In this document: positions 1-12,040 of the stretch, one piece after another | How the letters are laid out: each line of letters starts with the position of its first letter | Position numbering within the stretch: position 1 is the stretch's first letter | Assembly: GCA_016802295.1 (NCBI GenBank) | Contig: JAESIW010000071.1 | Span: forward strand, 62,001 to 126,000 | Direction of reading: 5' to 3' | Source of the DNA: Brachionus rotundiformis | Lineage: Eukaryota; Rotifera; Eurotatoria; Ploima; Brachionidae | Length of the DNA stretch: 64,000 nucleotides | The notes under the pieces: model-generated | What the model saw: the letters and a program-made list of their open reading frames with translations, nothing else | The model's database searches: none | Told to the model about the DNA's origin: nothing | Made by a program: the position numbers and the translations under genes

Positions 1-29
1 ATATTTATATTTTATTTAAATGTTTTTAG

Positions 30-190
30 TATTAATTGTTGGTTATGGAAGTCAAAATGGTGAAAATTACTGGATTGTGAAAAACTCATGGGGCACTGGA
101 TGGGGTGAAAATGGATTCTTTAGAATAAGACGTGGCACTGACGAGTGCAGTATTGAGAGCATTGCTGTTGAGTCAGATATTATTATTTAA
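30..190 (+). CDS. CTSC: Cathepsin C (dipeptidyl peptidase 1), last exon only
   Basis: This is the terminal exon of a papain-family (C1) cysteine protease, entered through a TTTTTAG acceptor at 24-29 and ending at TAA 188-190. It encodes about 53 residues: the active-site Asn loop (YWIVKNSWGTGWGENGFF) followed by RIRRGTDECSIESIAVES. The run RRGTDECxIESIAV is characteristic of cathepsin C rather than cathepsin B or L. Cathepsin C removes dipeptides from protein N-termini in lysosomes and activates granule proteases in animals that have them. The catalytic Cys, the His and the exclusion domain would lie upstream of the window. An AATAAA-like signal lies just after the stop. The next gene (RBM17) is convergent, about 210 bp away. 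Confidence 0.88.
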
Positions 191-399
191 TTAATTTTTA
201 GATTATTTTTTTAATAAAATTCATAAATCTTTAAAAAAATCAAAATTTATCTATTAAAGAAATTCAATTTTTATTTTAATAAGGAATTATCAAAAAATTT
301 TAAATCTTATCAATAAATTTATTTTACAAATACTTATTTAAAAAAATAAAAACAAATTATTAAATAATAACCAAGTGTAATTAGTCTAAATTTTTTTTA

Positions 400-2144
400 T
401 CACATGTCATCCGCTAGTTCTCGACGCTTGAATTTGTCCAAATTGTAAAATGTAGCTTTGACAACTCGGCCTCCGAAAAAACGACCATTCAAATCGGTCA
501 ACGCCTTAATTGCCGATGGTAAAGTCTTGAACTCAACAAATATTCGAACTGCCTCTTCCTCGGCTTTATCTTCCATCTTAAAATTTTGGTTTTAATTTTT
601 TTATTTTAATAAAAACTAAATATTAAATCTTTTTTACCACATGTATAACACAAGTATTTACTTCACCATATTTTTGACATTCTTCTTTGGTTTCTGCTTC
701 TAAATCCGGATCAACCTCGCTTGGTATGACCATATTCTAGTTTTTAAATAACAAAAAATTAATAAAATTCAATAAATTTAACCAAAAATATGTTTCTTTA
801 CTTTTAATAAAATAACTTTGGACATATTTTTCATCACTTCTGCAGGTATTCCAACAGGAGTAGACGGATCTTTGTGAATGACTGGGTTTTTGATGATAAC
901 AGGTAATGCTGATATGACAGCACTGTTTGTCGGCGTAGATGGTTCAACTAAAACAATGGAAAAATTCAGATATGTTTTTCTTTAGGATAAAAAAATCCAT
1001 ACCAGTAATGTCTTTTTCGTGGATGATTCTACCAGAGCGTCTACCAGTCTTTTCAACCTGTAGTGCTACACTCATTCCTTGGCCATTTTTACCCAAGCCC
1101 TCTCCTTCCTTGTAGCCCATTTTGGCCATCATCTTCTCAGCTTTAAGCAAACCAGCAGCCAATTTTGCCGCAGTTGTCGAAATTGGTTTAATTTCATCTG
1201 GATTTTCAATCAATGGTTTAGAATCGCTTTCAATAAGCGAAGGTGGTGGTGCAAAGTTATTGTATTTTTTTTGTGGTTCTTCAGGTTTTTTGATCTCTGT
1301 CTTTTTTGATTCTTCTTCACTAGAGCGCCTACTTCGTCTCTTACGATTACGTGAGCTTGACCGCGATCTAGAGCTGGACCTAGACCGCCGTTTTCGGCTT
1401 CTACTTCGACTCCTACTTCTACTACTACTGTGCCTTTTGTCCTTCTTATTTTTTTTCAACTCAATGGCCATTTTTTCGTAATCGTTGGGCTTCATTGGAT
1501 CATATTCTTCTTCCAAGCTAGAAGCAATCAAGCTGTCTTCTTTCTCAACCTGAAAAGACCAAGTTTTCCTTCAATTTTAACCTAATGAGTGAAATTACTT
1601 TTCCAGTAATTAAATTAAATCTCAGCTCAGCTCCATTGTTCTGGACTTGTTTGGTTCCGTTGTCCACATCTTTTCTAAGCTGAGTCAGCGGCTTGCGCTT
1701 GTCAACTCCCAATACTGGAGATGAATTTAGGCTTGATTTTATGTTGGCCTTTAATTTTTAATTTTAAAAACTTATAATCAAGTATTGTTATCTCTTACTT
1801 TGAGATAAGATGCCGAATTTATGGTTTGTTGCCTTTTTTTGGCAGCTTCCACCTGATTTTGTAATAACTTTAAACTGTTACTATTCCAACTAGCTGTTTA
1901 TATATGTTTAACATTATTAATATTGTTTTTATAATTGAATTGATAATGAATAATCAACGAAAGGGTTTTTTTTTTATTTAAAATAAACTGAAAAATAAGC
2001 TTTACCAATCTCATTTTCATTTTTGGCTTTTGCGCTGTTTGGAGCCTGATTTTGCTCACTGCTATTGCCATTGGGCGCAGTGACCACTGTTTGGGGTATT
2101 TTTATGGCAAATTCTGGTAAAATCACGTCGTCATAAAGAGACAT
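400..2144 (-). CDS. RBM17: Splicing factor 45 (RBM17/SPF45), multi-exon
   Basis: The protein opens with MSLYDD, as in animal SPF45. It then has a region with EEYDPMKPNDYEK, an Arg/Ser-rich stretch, a G-patch (KMGYKEGEGLGKNGQG, then VEKTGRRSGRII) and a C-terminal U2AF-homology RRM. That RRM contains EEEAVRIFVEFK, the UHM RxF-type motif in NGRFFGGRVVKA, and FYNLDKF. It ends in LADDM and stop at 400-402. SPF45 binds 3' splice-site factors (SF1, U2AF65, SF3B1) through its UHM and acts in nuclear alternative splicing and short-intron splicing. At least six exons are visible: the first is 2005-2144, the RS/G-patch exon lies about 1000-1551, and the last is about 400-577. Introns are about 50-110 nt. 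The vertebrate linker regions are shortened here. A TTTAG acceptor-like site lies 18 nt before the ATG. Confidence 0.93.
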
Positions 2145-2593
2145 TTTTTATTAATTTACAACTAAACTTCTATTATTCACAAATTTTGATTTGAAATATT
2201 TATATTATTATTTTTTTTTAGTTAAGTGGCTTTTTATAATGAATTTATAATAAAAAATTATTATGGACTAATTTTTGTCTGAATAATAATTGCCAAACAA
2301 TATGGTAAGTTTTTTTTTAACATTAACAGAAAAAAAACTTGACTAATTTCAATTAGTTGTATGCTAAAAATATTAAAAAAATGAGTATTATTTTTAAATC
2401 AAAATTATTCTCCAACATTTGGTGTCTAAATCCTTTAATAAAAGATAATAGAAATAATTATTTAGGTAAAAATAAACACCATCACCTAAAAGATGGTAAT
2501 TTGATCTTACTATTTCTATAATTAAAATTTCTTTTGTAAAGATAATTAAAAATAAAAATACTAATTAATAGATAAAATAGTTTATTTAAATTT
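2145..2593. other. Intergenic, no gene seen
   Basis: This AT-rich spacer lies between the RBM17 start and the TELO2 stop. I see no ORF or RNA gene. The 3' UTR of TELO2 and the upstream region of RBM17 must lie here. Confidence 0.6.
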
Positions 2594-5500
2594 TTATTGA
2601 TCATTAATTAAAAACTGTAAATTAGACTTCACTCTATTTGATAATAAGTTTAAGCAATTGTGGGCCTCAATCTTTCGCTCGTTATTCGAATCTTCAATTA
2701 TAATTGCCTCTAGCCAAAATTTCAACTCAGTCAAATAGTTGGCAAAATAACCCAAAAGAACATGCTCAGATGCAGTCATTACTATTATGGTATAGGCAAA
2801 TATTATTGATTTTTTAACAAATCTTAAATTTTAAATAATTAAAATTGGAAATTTAAATCCATTTTCTTTTACTCTTCTTTATGTTTTTTTAGGTTCCATA
2901 GAAAATCTCCGAATGCTTTGATCATATTTTCATGTACCTTTGGTAAAAAATAATTTTTTTTTGTTCAAAAAAAATAATTTTTTAATTTACAATTGAATGT
3001 TCGGAAAAATAAACTATCATAGCTAGGCTAAATATCATTTTACCAAGTAAAATATAATCTTTTTCCAATATGGAAAAATAATTTCTTTCTCTAAAAATAG
3101 ATAGTATTAAATTAAAAATTTAACAAAATAAAATAAAATTCATTTATTTACTTGTCGTATTGATTAAGTAGAGGAAAAAAGAAAAAGCCTATAAAATCAG
3201 AAAACTTATTTTCCTTGTTTTTGGCTGCTTTTTTCTTTAAAAAAACAATAAAATAATTATCTATATTATTTTGAAATTTACTTTTTTGGTTTCGCTTGAA
3301 ATAGATATCCTTTTTTTGACCAAATTACGAAAATGCTCCTCAGTAACCATGTTAAAGTTGATGTAGCCTTTTTCCAAGGCTCTTTTGTCTATAATTTTTT
3401 CCGTGTTTGGATCACTCAGGTATTGGGCAGTCATTACTAAAATATTTAAAATATCCCCTCTCTGGGAAAGCGAATATCCCGCTTCGTAGAATTGGCTTGT
3501 CAAATAGCCAGCACATTCTTTGGGATAATGGCATGTCACACTTATCATGGCTGCCATTCGATCATTGTCAAACTCTCTGGAAGAGTATGTATTTGATTTA
3601 CACAATAAAACTCTCACCAATTCGACACTTATTTCTTCCAATTCCGAATGATAAGTGTCACACAATGGTTTAACTGATTTTAAAGCTGAGTCTATTTCAG
3701 CCGGATCATCAGAGTAAATTAATGCTTAATGAAAAAAAATTCAATTAAGAAAAAAAAAAAGATAAAATAACTACAATTTAAGCAATCGCGTAAATATAAA
3801 GGTTTTTTAAAATTTTGCTTGACTGTATCATTGGTCAAATCAAAAGCCTCCAATTTGTCCTCATCATCGCTATCAATTGCTTCGCTCTGTCTTATATTAA
3901 TATCAAGCTTTTCATTCTCAAATATGATTTTATCTTTATTTTTTTCACTAGTCAATATTTGCTCCTCTAATGAATCCAAATCGGGCTCAGTAATTGAGAT
4001 CAAGTCGCTTTTATATACAGACTCTTGAGCTTGTTTTTGGCTGAGAGAGATCAAATATCGGCTTTCATCATTTTGTTCATACTTAATTAAATAATTATAA
4101 TCAAAAAATATTTTTTTTTGTATTTACTTCAAATTTTAGAAGTTTTTTTGCATCATTATCTTCCAAATCCATGAATATACCATTCATCATAACTTCACCA
4201 ATAACCATACCAAGAACTCTGATATTTTCAAATGCAGAGTGCAAGTGCTTTTCAACTCCATTGAGCAATGGTTTTATTAATTCTAATTTAATTTTTTTTT
4301 TAATTAACTAAAAAGATAAATATTAATGATACCTTGTGAAAAAATTTTCCTATCACTTTCATCTAGATAAGAATAACAAATAAGTAAACACTTGGTCAAG
4401 AATAAATGTTGTTCGTATGAAGTGTTTGTGTACGATGTATAGCATGACCACGATGACAATAGTTTACTGAATATTTCGTGGTAAATGGCTCCTGATTTTT
4501 CCACATATCTCACATATCCAAGCAAGTTAGACGCAAATTTATCCTAATAATTAAAATTATCAGCATAAAATTATTAAAATAAATTTTTTTCCCGTTTACT
4601 TCTTTTATAGATTTATAGAATAAAAATTTATCACATATTAAATGTTTAAAATTTGCATTTTGAATGCCAAGATCGCCAATCATTACCAGAACATCTTCAT
4701 AGCTGAAAAAATAACCATTTTTACTAGATATAAAATAATTTTATCTTTACCAGCTAGATTTTTTCAACAAACTCAATAAACACGACTCTAAATATTTATA
4801 TGGTATATTTTCAAATATTCTGTTACTAATTGCTTTCCATTGGTTTTCCTTGTGGCTGAATACTAACAAATTTTTGGTAAAGTTTTCAAATAAAAGCTGA
4901 GAATAGCCCAAAAAATGTATCTTTCCATACAAAGTGCTTATTAATTTGATACCATTATCATTAATATTCAAATAATATTGCTTTAAGCACAAGTATAAAT
5001 CAGCTATAACTATTTGAAAGTAATTATTTGGTGAAAAAAAGCTTGTATAGGCTTTTTTATTTTTGAAACTGACCAAAGGTTCAATAATACCAATAAACTT
5101 GTCTGGTAAATTACAAATTTTCTGCACACACGAGTCCTCGATTAGGCTGGTAGTACCGTTTAAAAAGCCTTCTTCGATTCGTTCACTAATTAACTTTCTT
5201 ATTAAGTGATGACAAACAAAATTCTTGATTAGAAAAAAAAAAATTTCAGCCGATTTAATGGCACAAAAGTCGTATAGGATGCCAAAAGACTCACTAAAAT
5301 TGGTCAGGTATATTAGGTTTGTCAACTGGGAGGCTATGTAATGACTAGAAGTTATCTTATTTAAGTAGATAATGTTAAGTATTTCGCTTAAAATTTTTGA
5401 ATAAAAATGCTTTCTGAATTCATTTTGGACTGATTGAAGTGGAAATTCTTTAAATTCAGCAATTAGATCGCCATTTGGAGATTTATCAAATAGGGAAAGC

Positions 5501-5640
5501 AAAAAGTTGACCAATTCTGACAAATTATCAGGCGAGCTCTTGCTCGATTTGATTTTGTGCACCAAAAAGAGCTGAAGTTTACTTTTTAAATGTGACTGAT
5601 GGTCCAAAACGGGAACAGAAAATTGGAATTCTGGCTCCAT
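2594..5640 (-). CDS. TELO2: TELO2 (Tel2), TTT-complex scaffold for PIKK maturation
   Basis: The gene has about eight exons. The first is 4747-5640 (297 codons, starting MEPEFQFSVPVLDH) and the last is 2594-2779. Exon products in order include FASNLLGYVRYVEKSG, an acidic linker (SDDEDKLEAFDL) with PLYLRDCL, then ISVELVRVLLCKSN, ECAGYLTSQFYEAGYSLSQR and GDILNILVMTAQYLS. These end in FFFFPLLNQYDK and a Leu-rich tail. This order and wording match the conserved C-terminal Telomere_reg-2 domain of TELO2. TELO2 with TTI1/TTI2 and HSP90-R2TP stabilises newly made ATM, ATR, mTOR, DNA-PK and SMG1. The N-terminal alpha-solenoid is divergent and recognised mainly through the C-terminal exons. It is divergent from YTHDC1, with about 309 bp between the start codons. 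Confidence 0.9.
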
Positions 5641-5949
5641 TTATTTTCAAATTTTAAAGTAAAAAAAAATAATTTTAAATTGAATTTCTGCTAATTAATA
5701 TTGACAAAATTTCAGTATTATAATTTCAAAGACTAAACCATAAGCTTTCAAATTATGCATACAAAATTATAAATTATAAGCCAAATGTATCCAATTTAGC
5801 ACTAAATAGACTGTATACCAATTCTAGAATTTCATATTCATAGAGCAACCAAATAAAATATCTCATAATAATTAAAAAAAATAAATAAAAAATAAATTAA
5901 AATTTGAGTTTAAATTTTATTTTAGTAGTTGAGAATAAATTAATAAGAT
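5641..5949. promoter_or_regulatory. Shared upstream region of TELO2 (-) and YTHDC1 (+)
   Basis: This 309-bp AT-rich spacer separates two divergently transcribed genes, so it presumably holds both promoters. A TTTTATTTTAG acceptor-like sequence ends at 5935, 14 nt before the YTHDC1 ATG. That suggests either a 5' UTR intron or a trans-splice site. No further motif is convincing. Confidence 0.45.
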
Positions 5950-8368
5950 ATGAGTGCCGAAGACGTGCTGGTATTGACGCCCGAGGACGATTTGAACAAC
6001 CAGAATGAATCGAGCGAAAAAATCAAGTTGTCCAAATCGGAACCATTCAAAGAAACACAGAGCAACTCCATAAACAAATGTGAAAATGAGAATTTTGTAA
6101 ATGGTACCAACAAAGAAGATGACAATGGAGAAATTCTCGAATCTGGTGAAATAGATGAGATTAAGAACCAACATGTTCCACAGACCAAAATTGATGAAAA
6201 TTTATTAAATGAAATGAAGTATTTATTTAAAAATACTCGATATTTTTTAATCAAAAGCAACAACTACGAGAATGTTCAGCTTGCACAGAGCAAAGTTAGA
6301 ATAATTTTTTCTATTAATATTAGTTTTAATTAATTTGTTAATAAATAACAATATTTAACTATCAAAAAAAAAAGAGAAAAAAATTTATATATATTTTAAT
6401 TTTATTCTTAGAATGTCTGGTCAACTCCCAAAGCCAATGAGATTAAATTGAATAAAGCTTATAAAGTACTTGTTTTTATTTGGATCCAATTTAAATTATC
6501 TTTACTGTACAATTATGTATAAAGGAATGTGCCAATGTAATTTTGATATTTTCTGTGGCTGAAAGCGGACGTTTCCAAGGCTACGCTCGTTTGGCCAGCG
6601 AATACCGTCTCGATCCGGACTTGCAAGTCAACTGGATGCTTCCACCTACTCTGAATCCTCGTTCCCTAATGGGTGTGTTTAAAATAGATTGGATCACTAA
6701 GTATTAATTAATTAGTTAATTTTTTTTTTACTTTTTAAAAACTTTTATATTAAAAAAAAAATAATTTTAAAATTTTGTAAATATTCGCCTACATATAAAG
6801 TTTTTTTAACTCTTTTACTAAATGGGTTTATCCGCTTAAGATGTGATAAAATTAAATTGTAGTCTTTTTTGATTGAAGACAATTGTTTTAAAAAATTATC
6901 TCGTTATCAGATGTAATTAAAAAAAAATAAAATATTCCTCAATGAATTTTTATTGCACATAATTATTAATTTTCAGATGGTTTTTATTTTTAATTAATTT
7001 AAATAAATAAAATTTCTGATTAAAATCTATTAAACAAAAAATAATAATAATAAATCATTCATCTTATTTTTAAATAGAAATGATTTATTCTTTACAAAAA
7101 CACAACACTTATTAAACAGTTGGAACGAGAACCGTCAAGTAAAAATAGGCCGAGATGGACAGGTTTGTCTGGTTAAGACTCTTACCATTTTCTTAATTTA
7201 TCCTTTAAGGAAATTGAGCCACACTGTGGTGAATCTCTTTGTCGATTGTTCGAACTGTCTTTGCCAAACGACCCAGAGCCAAAAATTCAGGAAATAAATA
7301 CAAACCTGAGCTATATAATTAAAAAATCAAAAAGAAGACATGAACACTTTTTAAAAGGTGAGGAAAAGTCGAGTAAAGATAAGAAAAGTAGATCACGTAG
7401 CTCGAGCAGAGGCAGCTCTAAGTCATCTAAGCGCAGCTCATTGGAGCGAGATAGAGAACCTACTGACTCGAGGGTCCAAGTTGTATCTCACGATAGGTAC
7501 AAAAAAGACTATTCTTTTCACAGGTATTTACAATTAGATAATAAAAGATAATTTTTTTACCAATATTGTATATAAAGACGGAAATATGATAACAGAGCCG
7601 CGTATCCAAATAGGTCGTATTATCAACAAACTGGACATGTACCACCTCATTTGTTAACAAATTACTACTCTCAAACGGGACAGGTGTTCATGCCAGGATA
7701 CCAAAACGAAAACTTTCCCTACAAGCGACCAAGAAGTCAAAGTTCATGTAAAATTAAGATTTTTTTTGCTAAAAAAATGGACATTTTTGCTTTAACTAGC
7801 GCCACGTCGAAGAGACAAAGAAGGAGCAAAGTTTGCCGATTTGCCAAAAGAAATTGTGCTCAATAGCGTATTAAATTAACAAATTAATCATAAATAATTT
7901 TATCAATTTTTTTATCAAAGACTTATGAAGAATATTTGGCAGCTACACAGGCTCTTAAACAGCAACAAATATATTCATTACAGCCAAGTTCTTACGGACC
8001 TTACGATCAGTATTACTCAAATGTGCCTTATGGCTACGGCATGAATCAACAAATGGTAATTAATCAGCAGTTTGCTTATAACCAGAATGAATTTAGACAA
8101 TTGGCTAAACCATCAAAAGTATTTAGAATGAACTCTTTGAAAATTGGTAATATATATTTATTAAATTTAGTATGACCAAGATGTGGAGGAATTTTTGAAG
8201 AAAACTTCGGCGCCTTCCCTTGGTGACAAGAAAGAATTGTCCGAGGATGAATTGAAAAAAAAAGAGAAAAAAAAATCCTCAAGTCGTCGTAGAAGCAGAA
8301 GTAGATCGAAAAGCCGCGATAGATCTTATCGAAGAAGAAGTAAATCGCGATCCAAAGACAGACACTGA
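5950..8368 (+). CDS. YTHDC1: YTHDC1, nuclear m6A reader
   Basis: An acidic N-terminal part (MSAEDVLVLTPEDD, ESGEIDEIKN) leads into a YTH domain spread over several exons: EMKYLFKNTRYFLIKSNNYE; VWSTPKANEIKLNKAY; VILIFSVAESGRFQGYARLA; VNWMLPPTLNPRSLMGVFKI DWITK; FTKTQHLLNSWNENRQ VKIGRDGQ; and HCGESLCRLFELSLP. Tryptophans that could form the m6A cage are at WST and WMLPP. The domain is followed by RS-rich segments and a Tyr/Gln-rich stretch, ending SRSRSKSRDRSYRRRSKS. The family binds N6-methyladenosine in nuclear RNA and affects splicing and export through SR proteins. The intron at 6699-7077 (~379 nt) is several times longer than its neighbours. The last ~45 coding bases and the 3' flank are duplicated at 15908-16073. 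Confidence 0.95.
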
Positions 8369-8490
8369 CCATATAATACCAAAATTTTTGATTGTTAAGA
8401 ATCATTTTTTTTCTCTTATTTTTGTTTGAGTTTTTGAAATTTTGAATGTAAATACTTAAATGATTACAGATAATAAAAAATATTAAAATA
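8325..8490 (+). repeat. Original copy of the duplicated YTHDC1 3' end
   Basis: The last coding bases, the stop codon and about 120 bp of 3' flank of YTHDC1 recur as a direct copy at 15908-16073, with only a handful of mismatches by eye. The two copies bracket the 8.49-15.9 kb accessory block. Confidence 0.9.
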
Positions 8491-10203
8491 TTCTAGAGTT
8501 ATTGCTCATTGCACTTGGTAAATTAATAGATCTCAATTTATTTATTATTTAAGCTGAGTCTAAATTTTACCAATTTGTTTAAAAAAAACTTTATTGATTT
8601 ATTGATAAATATATTTAAAATTAAAGAGAGAACAAGCTAGGTCAGGAAGTTTTTATTTTCTGCATATATCCTTTGATGAAAATGCTAAAATTATCTGATT
8701 TTGATTTATTATGAACTTGACATAATATATTTTATTGAACTAAAAGATTTGAAAGATTAGGCAATTTTCGAAAATTAATTTTTTCATTCTTTTTGTCTTT
8801 GATTTTTTATTCAGATGATGAATTTCATACCATTCTATATTTTAATTTTTACAATTTCATAAGTTAGCTACCTCAATAGATTATTTAGATCAATTTCAAT
8901 TAAAAAGCATTTTTTATTCGGCATTTAATACTCTCGAAAGATTGTTTTACCATAATAACCTAGTTTTTTCGCTTTAATTAGGTGTTTAAAAACATATATA
9001 TTTAAAATCTGTTTTGAATATCTTTGTTTTTTCTTAGTCATAAATTTATCATTATTTTTTGACATTAGTTCATTTTTTGCTCTTTTATCTGATCTTTTTT
9101 TTTTAAATTGAAATTTTCAAAAATTATAAAATTGACTATAAAACAAAGATATAAGGACATAAATATTACTTTGCCTATTAAAATGAAATCGTACCTTTAA
9201 AATAATGAAATATTAAATTTATAAGATCGAATTTTAAAATTTAATTTTAGAACAATTGAAATGAATTTAAAAGAAGGAAGCACAATTTCGCTAAAAGAAT
9301 GTAAAAATAATTCTTAAATAAAGAACAAATATCTTAAATATCATATTAATTTATATAATTTTAATCAGACTTGTGCAAAAGTCAAGACTTTTCGTGGAAA
9401 AAATCATTGAAAAGACTTGAAAAGCTTATCAGATGTTAAGTTTAATGTGAAACAACCCAAGAAATTTTGGGATTGTGAAGTTGGTTTCAATTCGATCATT
9501 TCAATTCAGAAAAACTTGAATAACTTTATTACTAAAAGAGATAATTTACTTCTTTATAATGCTCAATTATAAGCAAATTTGCTTAATTCAGTAAAATAAG
9601 TCTGCGAAATACTCTGCAATTTTATGCATTTTGCACGCCATTACAAAGTATTCAAATCAATTATGCACTTACTTTGCAGAGTTAAACATTAAGCATTTTA
9701 CAGAACTAAATTATTCCTTATAGTAAAATAGTTATTCAATTTTTTCTGAATTGAAACGATCGAATTGAAATGAATTTCACAGCCATAGAAATTTTCAATT
9801 CTGTTGAATCTAAAATTACAATATTTTAAAATATTTTTCTAAAATAAATTAAAATTTTTTAAATAATTTACAATACAAAGTTCAATTACTTGAAATTTAC
9901 TAAGGCAATTTATATAGTATTTAAGCTAACTCTAAATTTGACTAATTTGGATTATCTTAGACTAAAAAGTTAAAAAATTTAACAAAAAATTAAAGCAATA
10001 AATAATTGACTAAATTTCAGCGGACTAAAATAAATTTAAATCAATTTTTAAAAAAGTAATTAATTAGCATAAAATTTATTATAAATTAATAAAAATTCAC
10101 TCGAGCATTTATTGTACTAGAAATACACCTATTGGCTACTAAATTACATTATATACCCACTGTCGAACTTTTAATTCTTTTTTAATTATAAAAATACAAA
10201 CCA
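8491..10203. other. Gene-poor AT-rich region
   Basis: I see no convincing coding exon across 1.7 kb. The only clear structure is the foldback repeat at 9470-9790. Confidence 0.55.
9470..9790. repeat. Foldback (MITE-like) element with long inverted arms
   Basis: The left arm (about 9475-9565) reads as an imperfect reverse complement of the right arm (about 9690-9785). Matching blocks include TTCAATTCGATCATTTCAATTC on the left and its inverse around GAATTGAAACGATCGAATTG on the right, then AAAACTTGAATAACT and the related TTATTCAATTTTTTC. The centre is unrelated AT-rich sequence with no ORF. A partial third copy of the right arm lies at 10830-10988. Size and arrangement fit a non-autonomous foldback or MITE element. 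No target-site duplication was established. Confidence 0.6.
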
Positions 10204-10777
10204 ATGCCAAGTAAATAAAATAAATTCGATTTTACCAAATTAAAAAATAGAATTTTTATCTTTTAGATCAATATCCCATTAGTCAAACTTTCCCATATCA
10301 AGTTGTAAGTATATTTTTAATTATTAAAAAGAATTTAAAGCAATAGACCAAAGGAGACCTGGTCAGGTTAGGAATTTGTTGTAATTTTAAATAGATTAGA
10401 ATTTGAAATTTATGAAAAGATAGTATCGTGTCCCTCTGAGTCAATTTCATCTTGAATTTAAAAAATAGAAATAAAAATTTTAAATATTTTTATGACTTTT
10501 AGTACCAAACTTATGGAAATGATTCAAGGAATCGAACCGGCAATTATTCATGTAGATCTAATTATAAGAAAAACTCTAATTTTATAAATTAATTTTTTTT
10601 TTTATAACAAATATAAATTTTCAAGGTTTGATAATTTCGATCATTATCAACTTAGTATTTATGCTGTTAATAGCTGGATACTTTTTGGTAGTGCATTTTT
10701 ATTTGACGCCGCTAAGAACAGATCAAGAAGAAAAATATCAAAATCAATTAGAAGGTAAAAATTATTATATTAATTAA
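10204..10777 (+). CDS. Small single-pass membrane protein, unidentified
   Basis: A phase-consistent gene model joins 10204-10210 (ATGCCAA), 10267-10304, 10503-10551 and 10626-10777. The first exon has only seven coding bases. The product is about 82 residues. It has a Tyr/Gln/Pro/Asn-rich N-terminus (MPNQYPISQTFPYQV, YQTYGNDSRNRTGNYS) with possible N-glycosylation sites, then a hydrophobic segment (IISIIINLVFMLLIAGYFLV) and a polar tail (LRTDQEEKYQNQLE). The stop used here is by read-through of a possible donor at 10755, so the 3' end could extend by splicing. I recognise no family. All splice sites are GT-AG, and the joined frame staying open through four pieces is the main support. Confidence 0.55.
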
Positions 10778-10829
10778 TTTTAAATAAATAAACCAAGAAT
10801 TTAATGAATTCTTAATGAAAATAAGTTTA

Positions 10830-10988
10830 AGTGTGCAAATACTCTGAAGGATTTGTGCAGAGATATACTTTTGAATCAAAGTTGCTTAAATATCAAGCAT
10901 TTTACTGAACAAGATTATTTCCTAAAATAAAAAAGTTATTCAAGTTTTTCTAATTTGAAACGATCGAATTGAAAGGAACTTCACAACC
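10830..10988 (+). repeat. Partial second copy of the 9.5-9.8 kb repeat
   Basis: It matches about 9600-9785 in order: GCAAATACTCTG, then AAGCATTTTACTGAAC, then TTATTCAAGTTTTTCT, then GAAACGATCGAATTGAA and ACTTCAC. Spacing is shortened. It looks like a degraded right half of the foldback element. Confidence 0.55.
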
Positions 10989-11343
10989 CCAAAGTAAAGG
11001 GGTATAGATATAAAAAAGTACAAAAAATAATAAAAGCAAAGGGGTCCTGATGTTAAAATAAATCAATAGTATTTATTATCATAAAAATCAACTAGTTTAA
11101 AATTAAAAATTTTTTTGATTAATCAGAATATTTTATATGATTATTATAAATATCTGTGGAATTTGAAAATTTAGTAATTTTAAAACTAAAATAACTAAAA
11201 ATTAAATATATGCCGATAGTTCAGGCCGTTCTCAATTTAGGACTTGATATAATATTATTCATGTCATAATAAACTTTAAAGTCAATCTCCTTTTTTAAAC
11301 GAACATACATAAACGAATGAAATTTCTTTTTAAATTTTAAAAA

Positions 11344-11886
11344 ATGAACAATTTAATTGAAAATAAATTAGACGAAATTTTACTTTATTTGGTGATATTA
11401 AAAAATGGTATGTATCGTTTTAGATACACAGTTTTGTAGAAATTTTTTATTTAAAAAATAAAATTTAAGATTTCGAAGAGTCATTTAAAAGAGTTAACAA
11501 TTCCCACGAAGATTTCTGTAAAAAAAATTTTAAAAGATAAAACAGTGTTTAATTTATGATCAAATTTATCTTTTTTTTAAGTTAAGAGAGAATTAAAAAA
11601 AAATAAAAAAATTAAGAAAATTTGATCATAAAATAAACTTTTTTGTTAAAGATTGTTAGTTAAATGGTTGTAAATTAAGTATCACGAATTGGAGATCGTT
11701 TAGACCATGATGCTGTCTTTGAACTTCAAAGTAAACTCTGAAATAAATGTTTTATAATTTGAAAATTTTAACTTTTATTTTTTAGAAAAAAGTGAGTTTA
11801 AAAAAAGAGTTAGGAATCCTTATGATGAAGGTGAAAAAAATTGTAGATTTACAATTCCAATTTTTACCGATTTTAAAGCAGCCTGA
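11344..11886 (+). CDS. Small protein built from short phase-1 exons, unidentified
   Basis: The model joins 11344-11407 (64 nt from ATG), 11470-11517 (48 nt), 11704-11730 (27 nt), 11786-11886. Every internal junction is phase 1, and every internal exon is a multiple of three and flanked by GT-AG. The product is about 79 residues. Exon products in order are MNNLIENKLDEILLYLVILK; FEESFKRVNNSHEDF; HDAVFELQ; then KSEFKKRVRNPYDE, which runs on to the stop TGA 11884-11886. It is Lys/Glu/Asn-rich with no signal peptide or clear domain. The first exon is the same length (64 nt) as that of the opposite-strand gene at 14949-15504, suggesting a family. Alternative 3' exons at 12030-12095 and 12145-12242 also keep the frame, but overlap a better antisense reading. 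Confidence 0.5.
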
Positions 11887-12040
11887 AAAATTTTTATAAA
11901 ATAACAAAAATAAAGATAAATTTTTTTTGGTTTAATTTTATTCAAGTTTTGTTTTCAATACTTTTAAGTATTTATTCTCATTTATATTTGAATTTTGATA
12001 ACGGTTATCTTTTTCCCCTTTTTTTTTAGAAAGACTTAAA

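Noticed and set aside
1079..1481. Plus-strand ORFs opposite RBM17
   Set aside because: Leu/Arg repeats produced by the antisense of the RS domain.
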